Source: Sphaerolaimus hirsutus (lineage: Eukaryota; Nematoda; Chromadorea; Monhysterida; Sphaerolaimidae). From it: a stretch of DNA of 64,000 bases. This document shows, piece after piece, positions 37,001 to 60,518 of the stretch (positions within the stretch are counted from its first letter, which is position 1; each line of letters opens with the position of its first letter). The DNA is taken from contig OZ038458.1 of assembly GCA_964036195.1 (NCBI GenBank), forward strand, positions 19,729,832 to 19,793,831, written 5' to 3'. Position numbers and translations under genes: made by a program. The notes below the pieces were generated by a model. That model saw only the letters and a program-made list of their open reading frames with translations. It was not told where the DNA came from and did not search any database.

Positions 37001-40000
37001 CAGAATTTCGGTGGACTAATACAAAACACAGAATTCTTTTTTGAAAAGTTGACGTGATACTGAAAAACTGATATGGTTCCTCAAACTACCCCCCCCCCTT
37101 AAATCGAACCGGTTGCAATTAAGTTAAGTAAAAAAACTCTGCATAGAATACTCTCCGGTGTTAAACTGATAAAACGACACACAAAAGTAGAAAAACAATG
37201 GCTCCCACAACAACAATACTGTGAAATGATTCACCATCGCACACCACAGAACAATCAAAACCAGGTGCCAATCCCAGACCCTGCAAAGTACAGTGTCAAT
37301 GTCTTGCAAACTGTCAATTGTCATGCAAAGCCAGGGACGTATCCAGGATTTTTGAGCGGGGGGGGGGCTGCTTGTTTACGGAGCCCGGCGAACGGGGGGG
37401 GCTCAGCCCCCCCTAAAATTTTGCCTGTACAGTGACGGAATGGCGCCATGGCGCTGGCGACATTCGTAGGCGCCACGCCATGGCGCCATTGGCGTTGGCG
37501 CTAGCGCCAGAGAGCGCTGTAAATGTATGTAAATATACGTACATTCCCAGCGAAAGGTACATTATTGGGTGCATTTTCTGGTATGTGTGCCACAGGGACC
37601 GATATGCTGAAAATACCATGTGTAAAGGGGGCAAATGCGCGCTGGCGCGCAAAATTTTTGCATACACCGTCGAAAATTTGTACTAAAAGTGGCATTTTCG
37701 GGGGGTTTTCATGTCTCACCCCGGGAAGGGGGGGGGCTGCAGCCCCCCCCCGCCCCCCCCCTGGATACGTCCTTGTGCAAAGCAGTGGCGTAGCCAGGAT
37801 TTTTGAGCGGGGGGGGGGATTGTTTACGGGTCAAATTTGCGAACGGGGGGGGGGGCGGCGCCCCCGCTTAAATTTGACCCCTGTAGTAGGGAATTTGCGC
37901 CATGGTGCATTTAAGTGACAATTAAGTGCATTTTCACCCAGCTTGGGGCAATCGTGACATGTGTAGTAAAACTGCGTAAAATGTGAAGTAAAAATGCGCG
38001 CTTGCGCGCAAAATTTTTGAACATTGACCCCAAGATCGTTGCACGAGAACGCATTTCCTTACATTTCCATGTTGCACCTAGGGTTCAAACGGGACCAGTT
38101 TTTCGGACCGGGACCGGGACCGGGACCAGAAATTTTCTAATGTCGGGACCGGGACCGGGACCGGGACCGGGACTGGGGTGTCGGGACCGGGACCGGGACC
38201 GGGACTGGCTTTTTTCAATTGTCGGGACCGGGACCGGGACCGGGACTGGGGGGTCGGGACCGGGACTGGGATTTGCCGAACCAGGTACCGGCACCGCGGT
38301 ATTGTTTGAAATTTATTGGTATGTAATATCCAGCCAATGTTGTTCCACACACCTCCACTGTGTGAAGGACCACTCTCAATGTATTAGCCTTTTCTTATAA
38401 CATTATTCAAGCAGTATTCCATTGCCATCTTCACTTGAACGTGTGAATATATGATGAAACGCAATGTACGCAGGATTTTTTTGGGAGGGGGGGGGGCGGC
38501 GCCAGTTGTAGGCGCCAGCGCCATGCCAGCATTGGCGCTGGCGTTGGCGCCAACGTCTATAATATAGGTATCTATATACACCTATATTTCGTACTAGAAT
38601 CATGTTGGGGACCGTTCTAATGCTGTCACATTATGGAAAAATACATAGTAATCATTGGCTGGGTATTTGCGCGCTTGCGCGCAAAAATTTTTTAGATGTC
38701 CCTACAAAATCGCTTTAGAAAAGTGCCATTTCTGGCAAAAATTTTTGAAAGATACGTTTTTTCCATCCCTTGTCGGGACCGCTATAAAATTCCGGGACCG
38801 GGACCGGGACCGGGACTGGGTGGTCGGGACCGGGACCGGGACTGGCTTTTTTTAATTGTCGGGACCGGGACCGGGACTGGTGTGTCGGGACCGGGACCGG
38901 GACTGGTGTGTCGGGACCGGGACCGGGACCGGGACCGCCCCAGTCCCGACTTTTTGCCGAACCATGTACCGGGACCACGGTCCCGTTTGAACCCTAGTTG
39001 CACCCCGGAAGGGGGGGGGCGGCCGCCCCCCCCCGCCCACCCCTGGCTACGCCACTGATGCAAAGTTCAGTAATGAACAGAATCATTTCTTTTTTGCTTC
39101 GATTGCCATTTCACATGCCACTTGACACTACACTTTGAAGTATCTGGGACATCCCCCATCTCAACAAACACCCAACATGCCACTACCAAGCAACCGACCT
39201 GCACCTGTTCACGTACTCGACCAACTGGGGCTCGTAAATAGGCAGCTGGTCAGAGTTCCACGCGTCGATCTTGGCCGCGTTCATGTCCACCACGGTGACG
39301 CGGATCGACGGGCACATGGCCGCAATCATAACCGACGTCGGCCCGCCCACGTAGCCCGCGCCCACGCAGCATACTGAGGTTACCTGGGTGGAGGGGATTT
39401 GGGGTGGTGCAGGTAGGGTTTAATGGGGGGTGACCCATTTTTTCAACCAGTTGACATTTGGGTTCCTTGTCAACTAGTGTATGTATGGCCAGTTCTTTCC
39501 TTGTAAATTAGTAAAAAACTCATGTTCCCTCCCTTCAGACATTCTACAGTTTTTGAAGGATTTTATGCAAACCAAAAAAGCTAGATATTGAACCCCACAG
39601 GAAATTTTTTCAAGCAATCTACCCCTAGAGATGAAAGATCAAATTCTTGGTCAACGTCATTAAAAAATTATTATCAACGTCCAACTGAACTACCGTATAT
39701 CCTCAATCCCTGTTGGCCAGGCGAGGAAAAAATAGCCACCTTTGAATAGGCCCCCCTCTGGTCCTGTTTACTTGGATCACCTGTAGTTTTGACATTTATA
39801 TTCTCTTTAAACCCAACTTGGGTGGGGGTATATAATTTGCACCCCTCTCCCATTAAATATTTCCCTGTTACATGTGTGGTGGACAGATAGGTATTTCGAA
39901 GGAGGCCGGGGTTGTTTTCTATCTGTACATGAAAATGCAGTCTCATTTCATTTTTTCAATTTCACCACAGGGGTAATTTCAATTTCCCCAGATCTCTGAG

Positions 40001-40876
40001 ACCTGTGGGTATTTCGAGGGTAGAAAATACCAGGCGAAATACATAATAAATTTACCGGGCAAAATAATAGACTCCTCTCGAATAAGAACCTTGAATTAAC
40101 CCCCCTCAAAGTTTCTGACGAAATAAAAACCCTGGGGGTATTCCTAGCTATTATAAATTATATTCATGATAAAATGGTGTTTCACCATCAGAAAAAATAG
40201 TATAACACTTCACTCATCTGTAAAGGCTTATGTGATGATATAATTGCTGGAATAGTGAATTTTATTGTTGGCGCCTTGTTTCTGGCGCCCTTTGGCGCCC
40301 CGCGCCATTTTTTCAGATGGCGCCATTTTCTCTGGCGCCCGGCGCCAATTTTTTGAATGGCGCCATGGCGCCATTTTTCCTGGCGCTTTTCCATCACTAG
40401 CTGGAACGCATCGGCAGTGTTCCGGAGAAATAATGACGCAACCCCCAAACTTCTGAAATAATGGCGCTCCACACACGGCGATTTTTAAAATAAGTTCGAA
40501 CGTGTTCTGGCAAAGTATGAATACCGTATTTCTTCTAATAGCAGAGCGCCATTCTATTTTTTTTCCCATCAACCTCCAATAGAACGGCAGGTCGCCTCCA
40601 ATAACCCCCTCGGGGCTGCATTCGAAGATACATCGCGTGCAGTCAGTTTCACCGGTTGTAAAGTAGCACCATGGCGCCAGAACTCCCCCATCTCCACCAT
40701 AAATCCGAAAACCTTGCAGTACACCACGGGCCCCAAGACAACTCTCGAAAGGGCAACTGAACTAAACAGCATCAACTCACAGGCATGATTCTCCGGCAGC
40801 TCCAATTAAACCGACAGCAGTCGGACTCGGGCAGCGGCGGCGACGGCTCCACCGCTTGCACTGTAACGGCCGGCAT
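25096..40876 (-). CDS. UGDH: UDP-glucose 6-dehydrogenase, eleven exons
   Basis: Oxidises UDP-glucose to UDP-glucuronate with two NAD+, in the cytosol, feeding glycosaminoglycan and glucuronide synthesis. Exons from 5' to 3': 40876-40781, 39383-39199, 36965-36860, 28971-28804, 28200-28022, 27823-27756, 27363-27191, 26780-26626, 26264-26122, 25726-25635, 25269-25096. All are GT-AG and in frame: 512 aa (human 494). Motifs: NAD-binding [45 protein letters not shown], catalytic cysteine in [13 protein letters not shown] (about residue 307), [29 protein letters not shown]. The first 30 residues have no counterpart in typical UGDH; an in-frame ATG at 40786-40784 would give a 482-residue protein with the usual N terminus. 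Intron 3 (28972-36859) hosts the antisense ShK gene B. An AATAAA lies at 24902-24897 on this strand. Introns carry many transposons; the exons are intact. Confidence 0.96.
25382..25520. mobile_element. M1 MITE in UGDH intron 10
   Basis: GGGGACTCCCAGATACTGTA on the left and TTTACAGGGTGCGGGACTGC on the right. Confidence 0.65.
25766..26095. mobile_element. W-type MITE in UGDH intron 9
   Basis: Left GGGCCCACACACACTTGTTGA, right TCTGTGGGCCCA. Interrupted by the GGCGCC element 25857-25971. Confidence 0.6.
25857..25971. mobile_element. H6 short copy nested in a W-type MITE
   Basis: CTAGCGCCAAAGC on the left, GCGCTTTTTCATCACTAG on the right. It sits inside 25766-26095. Confidence 0.55.
26872..27070. 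mobile_element. M1 MITE in UGDH intron 7
   Basis: GGGGGAAGTCCCAGACCCTG on the left, TTTACAGGGTTTGGGATTGG on the right; the middle is expanded compared with other copies. Confidence 0.65.
27455..27638. mobile_element. V-type hairpin MITE in UGDH intron 6
   Basis: GCGTGCGCACTAGTTTTCAT on the left and AACTAGTGCGCGCAC on the right, centre GTCAACTAGTTGAC. Confidence 0.6.
28593..28794. mobile_element. V-type hairpin MITE in UGDH intron 4
   Basis: GGCCCCACGCACACTACTTT on the left, AACTAGTGTGCGCAGACCCC on the right, centre CAACTGCAGTTGA. Its edge is 9 nt from the UGDH exon 4 donor. Confidence 0.65.
29884..29984. repeat. Short hairpin of GCGGTGAC units
   Basis: AAAATGTGGCGGTGA on the left and TCACCGCCACATTTT on the right with GTGACA/TGTCAC units between. 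In UGDH intron 3. Confidence 0.55.
30608..31165. mobile_element. H1 hAT-like element (TAGGGTTGG family)
   Basis: TAGGGTTGGCCGATG and its complement at the ends, with the 8-bp duplication GGTGCTAC at 30600-30607 and 31166-31173. The interior begins and ends with AACGTTTTTTTT runs. It lies in UGDH intron 3, inside a GGCGCC-type element. Confidence 0.8.
31460..32110. mobile_element. TAATTGAGG element with GGACTTGTCG units
   Basis: Ends TAATTGAGGTGTCTAATTC and GAATTGGACGCCTCAATTA; GGACTTGTCGMCTTTTAG-like motifs recur inside. In UGDH intron 3. Confidence 0.6.
32529..32705. mobile_element. M1 MITE upstream of gene B
   Basis: GCGCACTCCCAGCCCCTGTA on the left, TTTACAGGGTCTGGGAGTGG on the right. It lies about 50 nt before the leader of gene B, mirroring the copy upstream of gene A. 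Confidence 0.65.
32799..34632 (+). CDS. ShK-domain paralogue (gene B), nested in UGDH intron 3, possibly incomplete
   Basis: Exon 1 at 32799-32859 is 61 nt, the same length and phase as in gene A, and encodes a near-identical signal peptide; the leader GTAAGCTCGTC before it is also shared. Exon 2 (33388-about 33492) encodes ShK1 without interruption: [23 protein letters not shown]. Exon 3 (34461-34632) encodes ShK2 with [20 protein letters not shown] and CNSCGC, ending at a good donor (CACCG|GTGAGG). The start of exon 3 contains an imperfect 33-nt tandem duplication rich in Lys, Asp, Glu. No canonical in-frame junction joins exon 2 to exon 3, and no ShK3 exon is seen before 36860. It is therefore either partly mapped or decaying. 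It could also end at the TGA at 33528-33530. It lies antisense to UGDH and about 15 kb from gene A in the same orientation. It preserves the intronless state of ShK1. Confidence 0.6.
32993..33120. mobile_element. M1 MITE in gene B intron 1
   Basis: GAAGGCCTTGTAAAATGCTC on the left, TTTACAGGGTCTGGGAGTGG on the right; the left end is decayed. Confidence 0.55.
33669..33775. mobile_element. H2 hAT-like element, truncated
   Basis: GCGACGTATCCAGGATTTTTG and the following G-rich segment match the left part of 37332-37775; the rest is replaced by GGGATC repeats. Confidence 0.6.
33776..34262. repeat. GGGATC-repeat element related to H4
   Basis: Many GGGATC/GGGATTGG units; it ends GGATCCCGTTTGAACCCTA, the H4 right terminus with GATC in place of GACC. 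It lies in gene B between the ShK1 and ShK2 exons. Predicted peptides here are repeat artefacts. Confidence 0.65.
34719..34991. mobile_element. H5 hAT-like element (TAGGGTGGCA family)
   Basis: 273 bp, termini TAGGGTGGCA / TGCCACCCTA, 8-bp duplication CCCCCCGG on both sides. The interior is built from ACGGTACGGT units. Inserted into a P1 element. Confidence 0.75.
35215..36083. mobile_element. P2 element (CTCGAATAAGTCCCCC units)
   Basis: Left ACCGTAGATCCCCTTAATAAG, right GGACTTATTCGAGGATTTACGG, repeated AATAACTCCCCC units. A CTATCTATC-rich block sits inside at 35320-35720. In UGDH intron 3. Confidence 0.55.
36960..37207. repeat. Source segment in UGDH duplicated into an H1 element
   Basis: Covers the last nucleotides of UGDH intron 2, its acceptor and the start of exon 3. 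It matches 56747-57000 in inverted orientation. Confidence 0.85.
37332..37775. mobile_element. H2 hAT-like element (CAGGGACGTATCCAGG family)
   Basis: Starts CAGGGACGTATCCAGG, ends CTGGATACGTCCTTG. The 8-bp duplication TGCAAAGC is at 37324-37331 and 37776-37783. G and C runs lie near both ends; a GGCGCC-rich block is inside. Confidence 0.78.
37783..39057. mobile_element. H3 hAT-like element (CAGTGGCGTAGCCAGG family)
   Basis: Termini CAGTGGCGTAGCCAGG and its complement. The 8-bp duplication ATGCAAAG is at 37323-37330 and 39058-39065, now separated by the later H2 insertion. It hosts element H4. Confidence 0.78.
38079..38996. mobile_element. H4 hAT-like element (TAGGGTTCAAACGGGACC family)
   Basis: Termini TAGGGTTCAAACGGGACC and its complement, 8-bp duplication GTTGCACC on both sides. 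The interior is mostly GGGACC repeats, with a unique central block at about 38310-38780. Nested inside H3. Confidence 0.75.
40262..40400. mobile_element. H6 GGCGCC element in UGDH intron 1
   Basis: GGCGCC units and right end GCGCTTTTCCATCACTAG. The left end is less clear. Confidence 0.55.
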
Positions 40877-41702
40877 TTTCACAGAGTTTGGATTTGATCA
40901 AAAATGAAGCTTGGATTTAATCAATAGATATTTATATTTATTGCACGCGGTACTTTATCTGGTAGATTTTGCTTTAAATGGGCGGCGTTTATCGAACGAT
41001 TTTGACGCATTTAGAAAGGGTTGAATGCAAATGTTTAAATGCGACACGCGCGCACTCACGCACCGGACGCGGTCATGTCGTTGGGTGAGATTCGGATAAA
41101 AAATATAGGTAACGATCGGAAATCCCGATTTTGCGAATCGCTTTCGACGGCTGGAAATTTCGCCCGCTGCGATGCCGCGACACGTGTGAAATTGTGCAAT
41201 GTTAAAATTATCACAGGTCACGCATAAATCAGTTGCGGAGAAACAAATAAAAAGTGAAAGACGAGACGGCATGCGCGTATTACGCATGTAAATACGCACA
41301 CAAAAATTTTTTGCCGTAAACTGTTTTGCAGGCTTACCTATGATTATTGAAAAAATGATAAATAAAAAATAAATGGTCAGGTATTTTACAGTTTGTACAC
41401 ATTCTCAGCCTTCATCCACAAAATTTACAAAAAGCAGTGTGAAAACAGCTTCCGTTAGAAACGGAATTTTTATATCCGGCCAGGATTAATTGTGTGGTAA
41501 ATATGTACAAAAAAAACTTTGGCAAATGAACATTTCTACAATCAAATTTCAATAGTGGAAAAGATCAGTTGTAAATACACAGTGGTATTTTGTGATGACG
41601 TTGGCATTAAAGATGCATAAGCATTCGCGCAAAAACACAATACCACACACATGCACAGCATTTGTGATAAATACCTGCTTAAGAGTGAAAAAAACCTATA
41701 TA

Positions 41703-42111
41703 CCGTATTTCCTCGAAATACCCCCCCCCTCTCGGGACCACTATGAAACAATCACCCCCCCCCCCTCGAAATACCCCCCCCCCCAAATTGAGTGTAAAGG
41801 GAACGTACATGACAATAACTGTAGTTTGTGTTCTGTGTACTGCAGAACACACGTTAAAACAATGTCGGTGTCACGTTAGAACAGTGTACATACCATCTAC
41901 ATACTAATATTAGTCTACAGAACCTCATAAATGGCGGTTTTTGTTTTCGAACATTTTTCGACGTCTGCGTACGTTTCAGACGACAATTTCGTACTTGGTT
42001 TTCAAATATTGTCTTGTGAAATAATAACCCCCCCCCCTCGAAATACCCCCCCCCCCTCTCGGGACCACTATGAAACAATCACCCCCCGGGGGGTATTTCG
42101 AGGAAATACGG
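41703..42111. mobile_element. P1 element (CCGTATTTCCTCGAAATACC)
   Basis: Termini CCGTATTTCCTCGAAATACC and its complement, TA on both sides. CTCGAAATACCCCC is repeated inside with C runs. Between UGDH and AARS. Confidence 0.65.
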
Positions 42112-42263
42112 TATTTATTTATTATGGCTATTGCTGTGAAATATAAATTTACTATGGGTTTTTGCAATCGTGCCGCTGGCGCTACGTGGCGCTTCAGTTT
42201 TGGCGCCATTGGCGCCCCACACACTAATACACCACTGAAATTTGGGAAACTCATAAATCTGTA

Positions 42264-42403
42264 AAGCTGCGTTTACACTGCCACGTGTGCCGACAAAACA
42301 TTTTTGGCTTCCATGTAGACGTCAGGCACAACAAATATTCGATTTTCATGACATGAAAGCCAAAAATGTTGTCGTCACACGTGACAGTGTAAACGCAGCT
42401 TAA
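42264..42403. mobile_element. Short relative of the palindromic MITE
   Basis: AAGCTGCGTTTACACTGCC on the left and its complement on the right, about 140 bp. Confidence 0.65.
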
Positions 42404-42833
42404 GGGTCGTTTACACGGTTTCGTGTGCCGACAAAAAAGTTAAGCGAGAAAGTTCCATAATTCCGGAATAAAGTTCCGTATCTGCGGGAAAAGCCAGTGA
42501 AGTATACTCACTAGTTAAGTTTACACACAGATAATTTGCAAGTAATTTGAGCCTGTCGTTCAAAACTTATTTGCATTTGAAGATGAATTTCAGTTGTCGG
42601 TTCGGTTTCAAAACGAAAACCGAACCGACAACTAAAATTCATTTTCAATTGCCTATAATTCGTGAACGACATGCTCAAATTATCTGCAAATTGGCATGTG
42701 TGTACACATAACTAGTGAGCACAATTCACCGTTTTTTCTTGCATATATGAAACTGCTTTCCAGAATTATGGAACTTTTCCACCAAACTTTTTTGTCGGCA
42801 CACGAAAGCGTGTAAACGCTGCTTTAACACATT
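42404..42833. mobile_element. Palindromic MITE, second family
   Basis: Left GGGTCGTTTACACGGTTTCG, right CGAAAGCGTGTAAACGCTGC. The centre AGTTGTCGGTTCGG...CCGAACCGACAACT is self-complementary. A left-end remnant occurs at 30236-30420. Confidence 0.65.
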
Positions 42834-43014
42834 TTACTTTGCCAGAATGAGGAGTCTGGCGAACAACAATCATTCATTCCGGTAAACTGAAATCTGTACA
42901 AAACGCATTATAATTTGCCCAAATTTTTATGGTGTACTAGTGTGCGTGGTTAGCTTGGGAGCCAGTGCGAAGTTCCAATTAAACGGCACCGCGCATCATA
43001 CTTCTACACATCTG

Positions 43015-43177
43015 GTGCCAGTCCCAGACCCTGTAAAATGTCATGCAAAGTGTCAAAAGTAATGTAGAATGCCTTGGAAAATGGCAAACGGGCAAATGTA
43101 TATTACAGGGCATTTTACATCACTTATGACACTTTGCATGACAATTGACATTTTACCGGGACTGGGACTGCCCCCAG
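43015..43177. mobile_element. M1 MITE between UGDH and AARS
   Basis: GTGCCAGTCCCAGACCCTGT on the left and ACCGGGACTGGGACTGCCCC plus CAG on the right. Confidence 0.7.
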
Positions 43178-43352
43178 TATATCAATTTAAATATAGTGCA
43201 TGTATATTTCAGCAAATGAACAGGTGAGCACACAATGTAAAATTATTCGCGCAGTGCAACGCATGCAAATGCATTCACATTTTGCAAACGATAAATGTTC
43301 GATGAACACCGCCCGCGCAAATATTGGATATTTTTTTGTTTTTAAGGTGTTA

Positions 43353-43557
43353 TACCGTATTCACGCGATTAGTCCCCCAGAGGAATGATTTTTTCGTCAG
43401 ACTTTTTTTCAGGGGAATTATTCAAGGGGGTTTGGGGGAGAATTATTTGTACGTCAGAATTCTGCCTGGTGTTTCTACGAATGCAATCGATGGAAAATGC
43501 TGAAAATATTCATAATATCACCCTCCAGACAGGGGGGACTATTCAAGTAAATACGGT
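43353..43557. mobile_element. P2 element, short copy
   Basis: ACCGTATTCACGCGATTAGTC on the left and its relative GACTATTCAAGTAAATACGG on the right. Confidence 0.5.
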
Positions 43558-44363
43558 AAATACTTATGTATAAGGATAGATGGAAAAAACGGCTGAAAAA
43601 CTGAATCACCAGGGGAAATAGCTACCCAGTGTGGAGTGCGTAAATACATGAATTCCATTTAGCTTGTTCCGATAATAGTGGGACAATAAACCTCTCTTCA
43701 CGGGTGGATTACAAAATAATTTCCCAACACATGGATTGAAAATTTCATCCACGCACAATGAAAACCTTCCTTGAAGCACCTGGAGCCAATTCATCACTCT
43801 GTAAAGTATGGTTGGATAGGAACACAGCAAATACCGACATTTGAAAGCGAAGTAACGTAAAGTTTACTGCCCCAATATTTTTTGGTAAATACAAAATACA
43901 ATTCGCGGTACGCGCTGAGCTTCATTTAAGGCATTCATTTTACACAGAGAATCTCACACTGAACCCATTTATATTATTTAAATAGTTGATGCAAATATAT
44001 GGTCTAAACCAGATGCTACCACGCCACCGAGCCGTGTGAAGAAAAATAAAAATATGCAGCACGTAAGACACCAGAAGAAGGCAATTTAATTCATTTTAAA
44101 CGCGACGCCCAGCACATTCGTTCTTTCCATACACGTTCAAAAAACCCACGTAAGAAATAACACAGTCAGATTCCAGCAATCATTGGCCTGTTTCAAACAA
44201 CGAAGAGAATATCAGAACTTCAACTCAAAACACAACAAATTCAATGCCTAAACGTTGAAAAGAAAACCTCAACAGAAAAAGTAGCAACGTTCGCAAACAG
44301 CGCATTAGAACCTCCAGAACCTCCAAAACCTATCCAATAAATAACCTCAACCTAAACCTCAAC

Positions 44364-57737
<13,374 letters not shown>

Positions 57738-58627
57738 GGCCGAATTTCGTCGAGTCGTGATTAAACTGCGATTTGAGATAAGAAAATTGAGTTGCGAATG
57801 TGACTTACGGTTTTTGAAAGCCGCGTCGACAAGGAAAGAGGAACGAAAATGTGATAAATTGCGTCAGCCAAATTTTCACGAGACCTGATAAGAGAAGATT
57901 TCAACATACCCAACTTTTCCGATGTAGCACACCGCAGCGGTCGTTCTGAGGCCCGAACAAACGCGTAGAACCGACTGAGGGCGGAATAGCATGCAAAAGA
58001 CAACGGGGCAAAAAATAGTCGGCGCGTATGTTTTTCCGATTTTACTTTTTTAAAGAAAAGTTTAATTTGTTTCGCAATTCTTGAATTAATACACCGGCGC
58101 TGCAGCACTGTTGTCCTCTGATGGCGCCAGCGCCATGGCACCACTGTGGCAATCCGCGATTTGTTTCTGGCGCTTTTCCATCACGTATTTGCAGGTAACC
58201 AATTTCCGAAAAGTTTTTTTCGGGTTTCTTTGACACTTGGGGACTTCCGTTCCAAAAGTTCACAAGCGCCAAATCCAGAAAAATCGAGTTAGCTGTGGAT
58301 TCGACATCCACGTATAATTCTGCCCATTTTGGTAAAAAAATCAGTGTTATAGTCCATTTTGTTCCCGAGATACAGTGGTACCGTTTTTCAGAAAAATCAC
58401 AATTTTCATATTGAAAGTGCACATATCCATCTCAGATCCCCTATGAAAAACAGGACTTTCATTTCGTAAGTGCACATATCCATGTCGGACCACCGGAGTT
58501 TCATTTCATAAGTGCACATATCCAAAAAAATAGTTTCATTTCCAAAAGTGCACGCGTGCTCCGGATCGCTCGCGAAGAGCCGGCCGGATTTCCCATACAA
58601 AATAAAGTTTCATTTCCAAATGTGCAT

Positions 58628-59047
58628 ACCGTAAATTCTCTAAAAATACGACAGTCATACTATTTTTTTCAGCACATTTTTAGGTGTCGTACTATTGGAG
58701 ATGTCGCATTATTAGAGAGTGTCGCATTATTGTTTTCGTCAAATCAACAACTTCTCGGCCAGTGAATAGTGGCGGATGTGACGCTGCCGGCGCCCTTGCG
58801 AACTGTCCGCCGACCCTTGTGAACTGCCGCCAGCCGCCGCTTTGTCCAAAAGCGCCGAATCCGCGGCTTCGGCAGATTGCGACATCGTTACGTCGCTTTT
58901 TCTTTTTATTTCTCAGGTGTCGCACTATTGAAGAGTGTCGCATTATTGGAGAGTGTCGGATTATTTTCACACAACGTGCCCAAACCTGTCGCACTATTGG
59001 AGATGTTGTATTATTGGAGACCTGTCGCCGAATTAGAAAATTTATGG
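58628..59047. mobile_element. P3 element, uninterrupted copy
   Basis: Starts ACCGTAAATTCTCTAAA, with GTCGCATTATTGGAGA-type units at both ends. The middle matches 20990-21240 of the copy in gene A. Confidence 0.65.
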
Positions 59048-59164
59048 TACGTGAATTTCCAAATTTATTTTGCTCTATAAATCGAGTACGGGTATAAATA
59101 TAGATCTGAAAATTTAGGTTTGTGTACTTCTCAAAAAGGGCTTCTCAGTGGTGTAATTGGTTTT

Positions 59165-59607
59165 GCCCTGCGATGCACCGTTAGGAAGTTATTTACATGT
59201 CAATTTCAAATTTTCAAATTTACTCCTTTATGGGTGGTTTACAAAATATGACATAACTCCCAAAATATTTACCAGCCGACAAAATTTAGAGACACAAAAA
59301 TTGTAGACAAATGTCCGAGATATCTGAAAAGTGCAGGGCAAGCTTTGTCGCCCAAACATGGTGCTGCCAGGTCAGCGCCAAACTTTAAAATGCGATTTTG
59401 AAAAATCGAAAAATCTGGATATGTTAACTTTTGGAATGAAAGTCCCCACTTCCAAGAACAGAATGTTGTCGTTATCACTTTCAAATGAACATTAGGTAGG
59501 TTTATTTAATACATTTTCATTTGTTTCTCCGTTTTGATCATCATGAATCGTTACGTTGGTGGAGTGGGTGATATGAGACTTTTTGAGTGTTCACATTAGG
59601 TGTACCG
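59165..59607 (+). repeat. Direct repeat, left copy, flanking the retrotransposon fragment
   Basis: Starts GCCCTGCGATGCACCGTTAG and ends GTGTACCGTATTTCCTCGAA. It matches 60519-60963 with scattered substitutions. Confidence 0.75.
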
Positions 59608-60518
59608 TATTTCCTCGAATTGAATTGAATTTGATTTGTTCATTATTGGTTCGCCGTGGCAGTGACTACCATGCAAGACATGTGTGTCGAGTCACACCAA
59701 TAACCTTTGTATCACAGTTAATATGTGAACGGGGAAAATAAACTGCAATGACTACTATGCAATTGTATATTATGTACATACACTACTCGTACATCAATGA
59801 CAAATCAAAAAGTAAACAATGGGACTAGTATCAGTCGACCAGTGACGCGAGGAGAGCCTTGTAGTTGTCGTCGGCTGCCGGCGCGGTGTATCCATAACTC
59901 CAAGATATCTAGCAAATCCAATGCAATGGATTTTGGCTGACCACATCATGTCTGAATTGTGACGGCAGTCATGTGTGGCATCCAGACGATATTCGCGCAT
60001 CTGGCAAGCACCTTTTCAATATGGATGCTGACTGCAGTGCGATGCAAGTCACATCTGTCAGTCGAAGTAAGCCAACTCAATTTCTGGAGTGGAGACATGG
60101 CAGGTTTTGCAATGCATCTGCAACCTTCACCCATGCTTTTGAATAGGCTTTTGCTACTCTCGCATGTTTTCGTGTGTTGACAAGTCAATAACACATGTTT
60201 CACTGTCAAAACCGCTCCGCCCGTAATCCCAGTGCAGTGGGAGCATCTCTGTTCGCCTTTTATTTGCAGGCTATTGTACCGCGCTTGAAGCCACCAGAAG
60301 TGACCATTTCTGCATGCTCGCAGGTTTAAGGGGGACAGGTCCGTGTGCCGGCTGGCAAGGCTGTCGCGCTCCAAAATTGCGCGATCTTGCCTTTCCGTGC
60401 AATTTTTTCAGCCAGAACTTTTTAAATTTGTTTGTTTCCGCCAGAGTATTGCCCCACCCTCGGGCGTAAATTTCCGCTCTATCGGGTATGCACGAACCCA
60501 TATGCTCTATCGGGCATG
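59608..60518 (-). pseudogene. 3' end of a non-LTR retrotransposon ORF2, frameshifted
   Basis: On the minus strand a broken reading frame includes HFWWLQARYNS, then CSHCTG and HVLLTC. This is the Cys/His region typical of the C terminus of non-LTR reverse transcriptase ORFs. At least one frameshift lies near 60370. The 3' end (59608-59640) is a TTGAATTGAATT-like tail, as in elements without poly(A). The 5' part is missing, so it cannot move by itself. Direct repeats of about 443 bp flank it. Confidence 0.6.

Larger units (their letters stand above)
37262..39155. mobile_element. M1 MITE split by two hAT-like insertions (UGDH intron 2)
   Basis: The left half (37262-37331, AG|GTGCCAATCCCAGACC) and right half (39058-39155, ending TATCTGGGACATCCCC) belong to one M1 copy. 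Elements H2 (37332-37775) and H3 (37783-39057) sit in its ATGCAAAG core. Confidence 0.65.
40877..44363. other. Intergenic between UGDH 5' end and AARS 3' end
   Basis: Contains a P1 element, two palindromic MITEs, an M1 copy and a P2 copy. UGDH promoter sequence should lie just above 40876, but no clear core motif is seen. Confidence 0.45.

Noticed and set aside
38079-38996. Open frames rich in Pro-Gly and Arg-Asp (collagen-like or RD repeats)
   Set aside because: They are translations of GGGACC units in all frames inside a hAT-like element with a target duplication.
59608-60518. Active non-LTR retrotransposon
   Set aside because: Only the C-terminal end remains, with a frameshift and no reverse transcriptase core.
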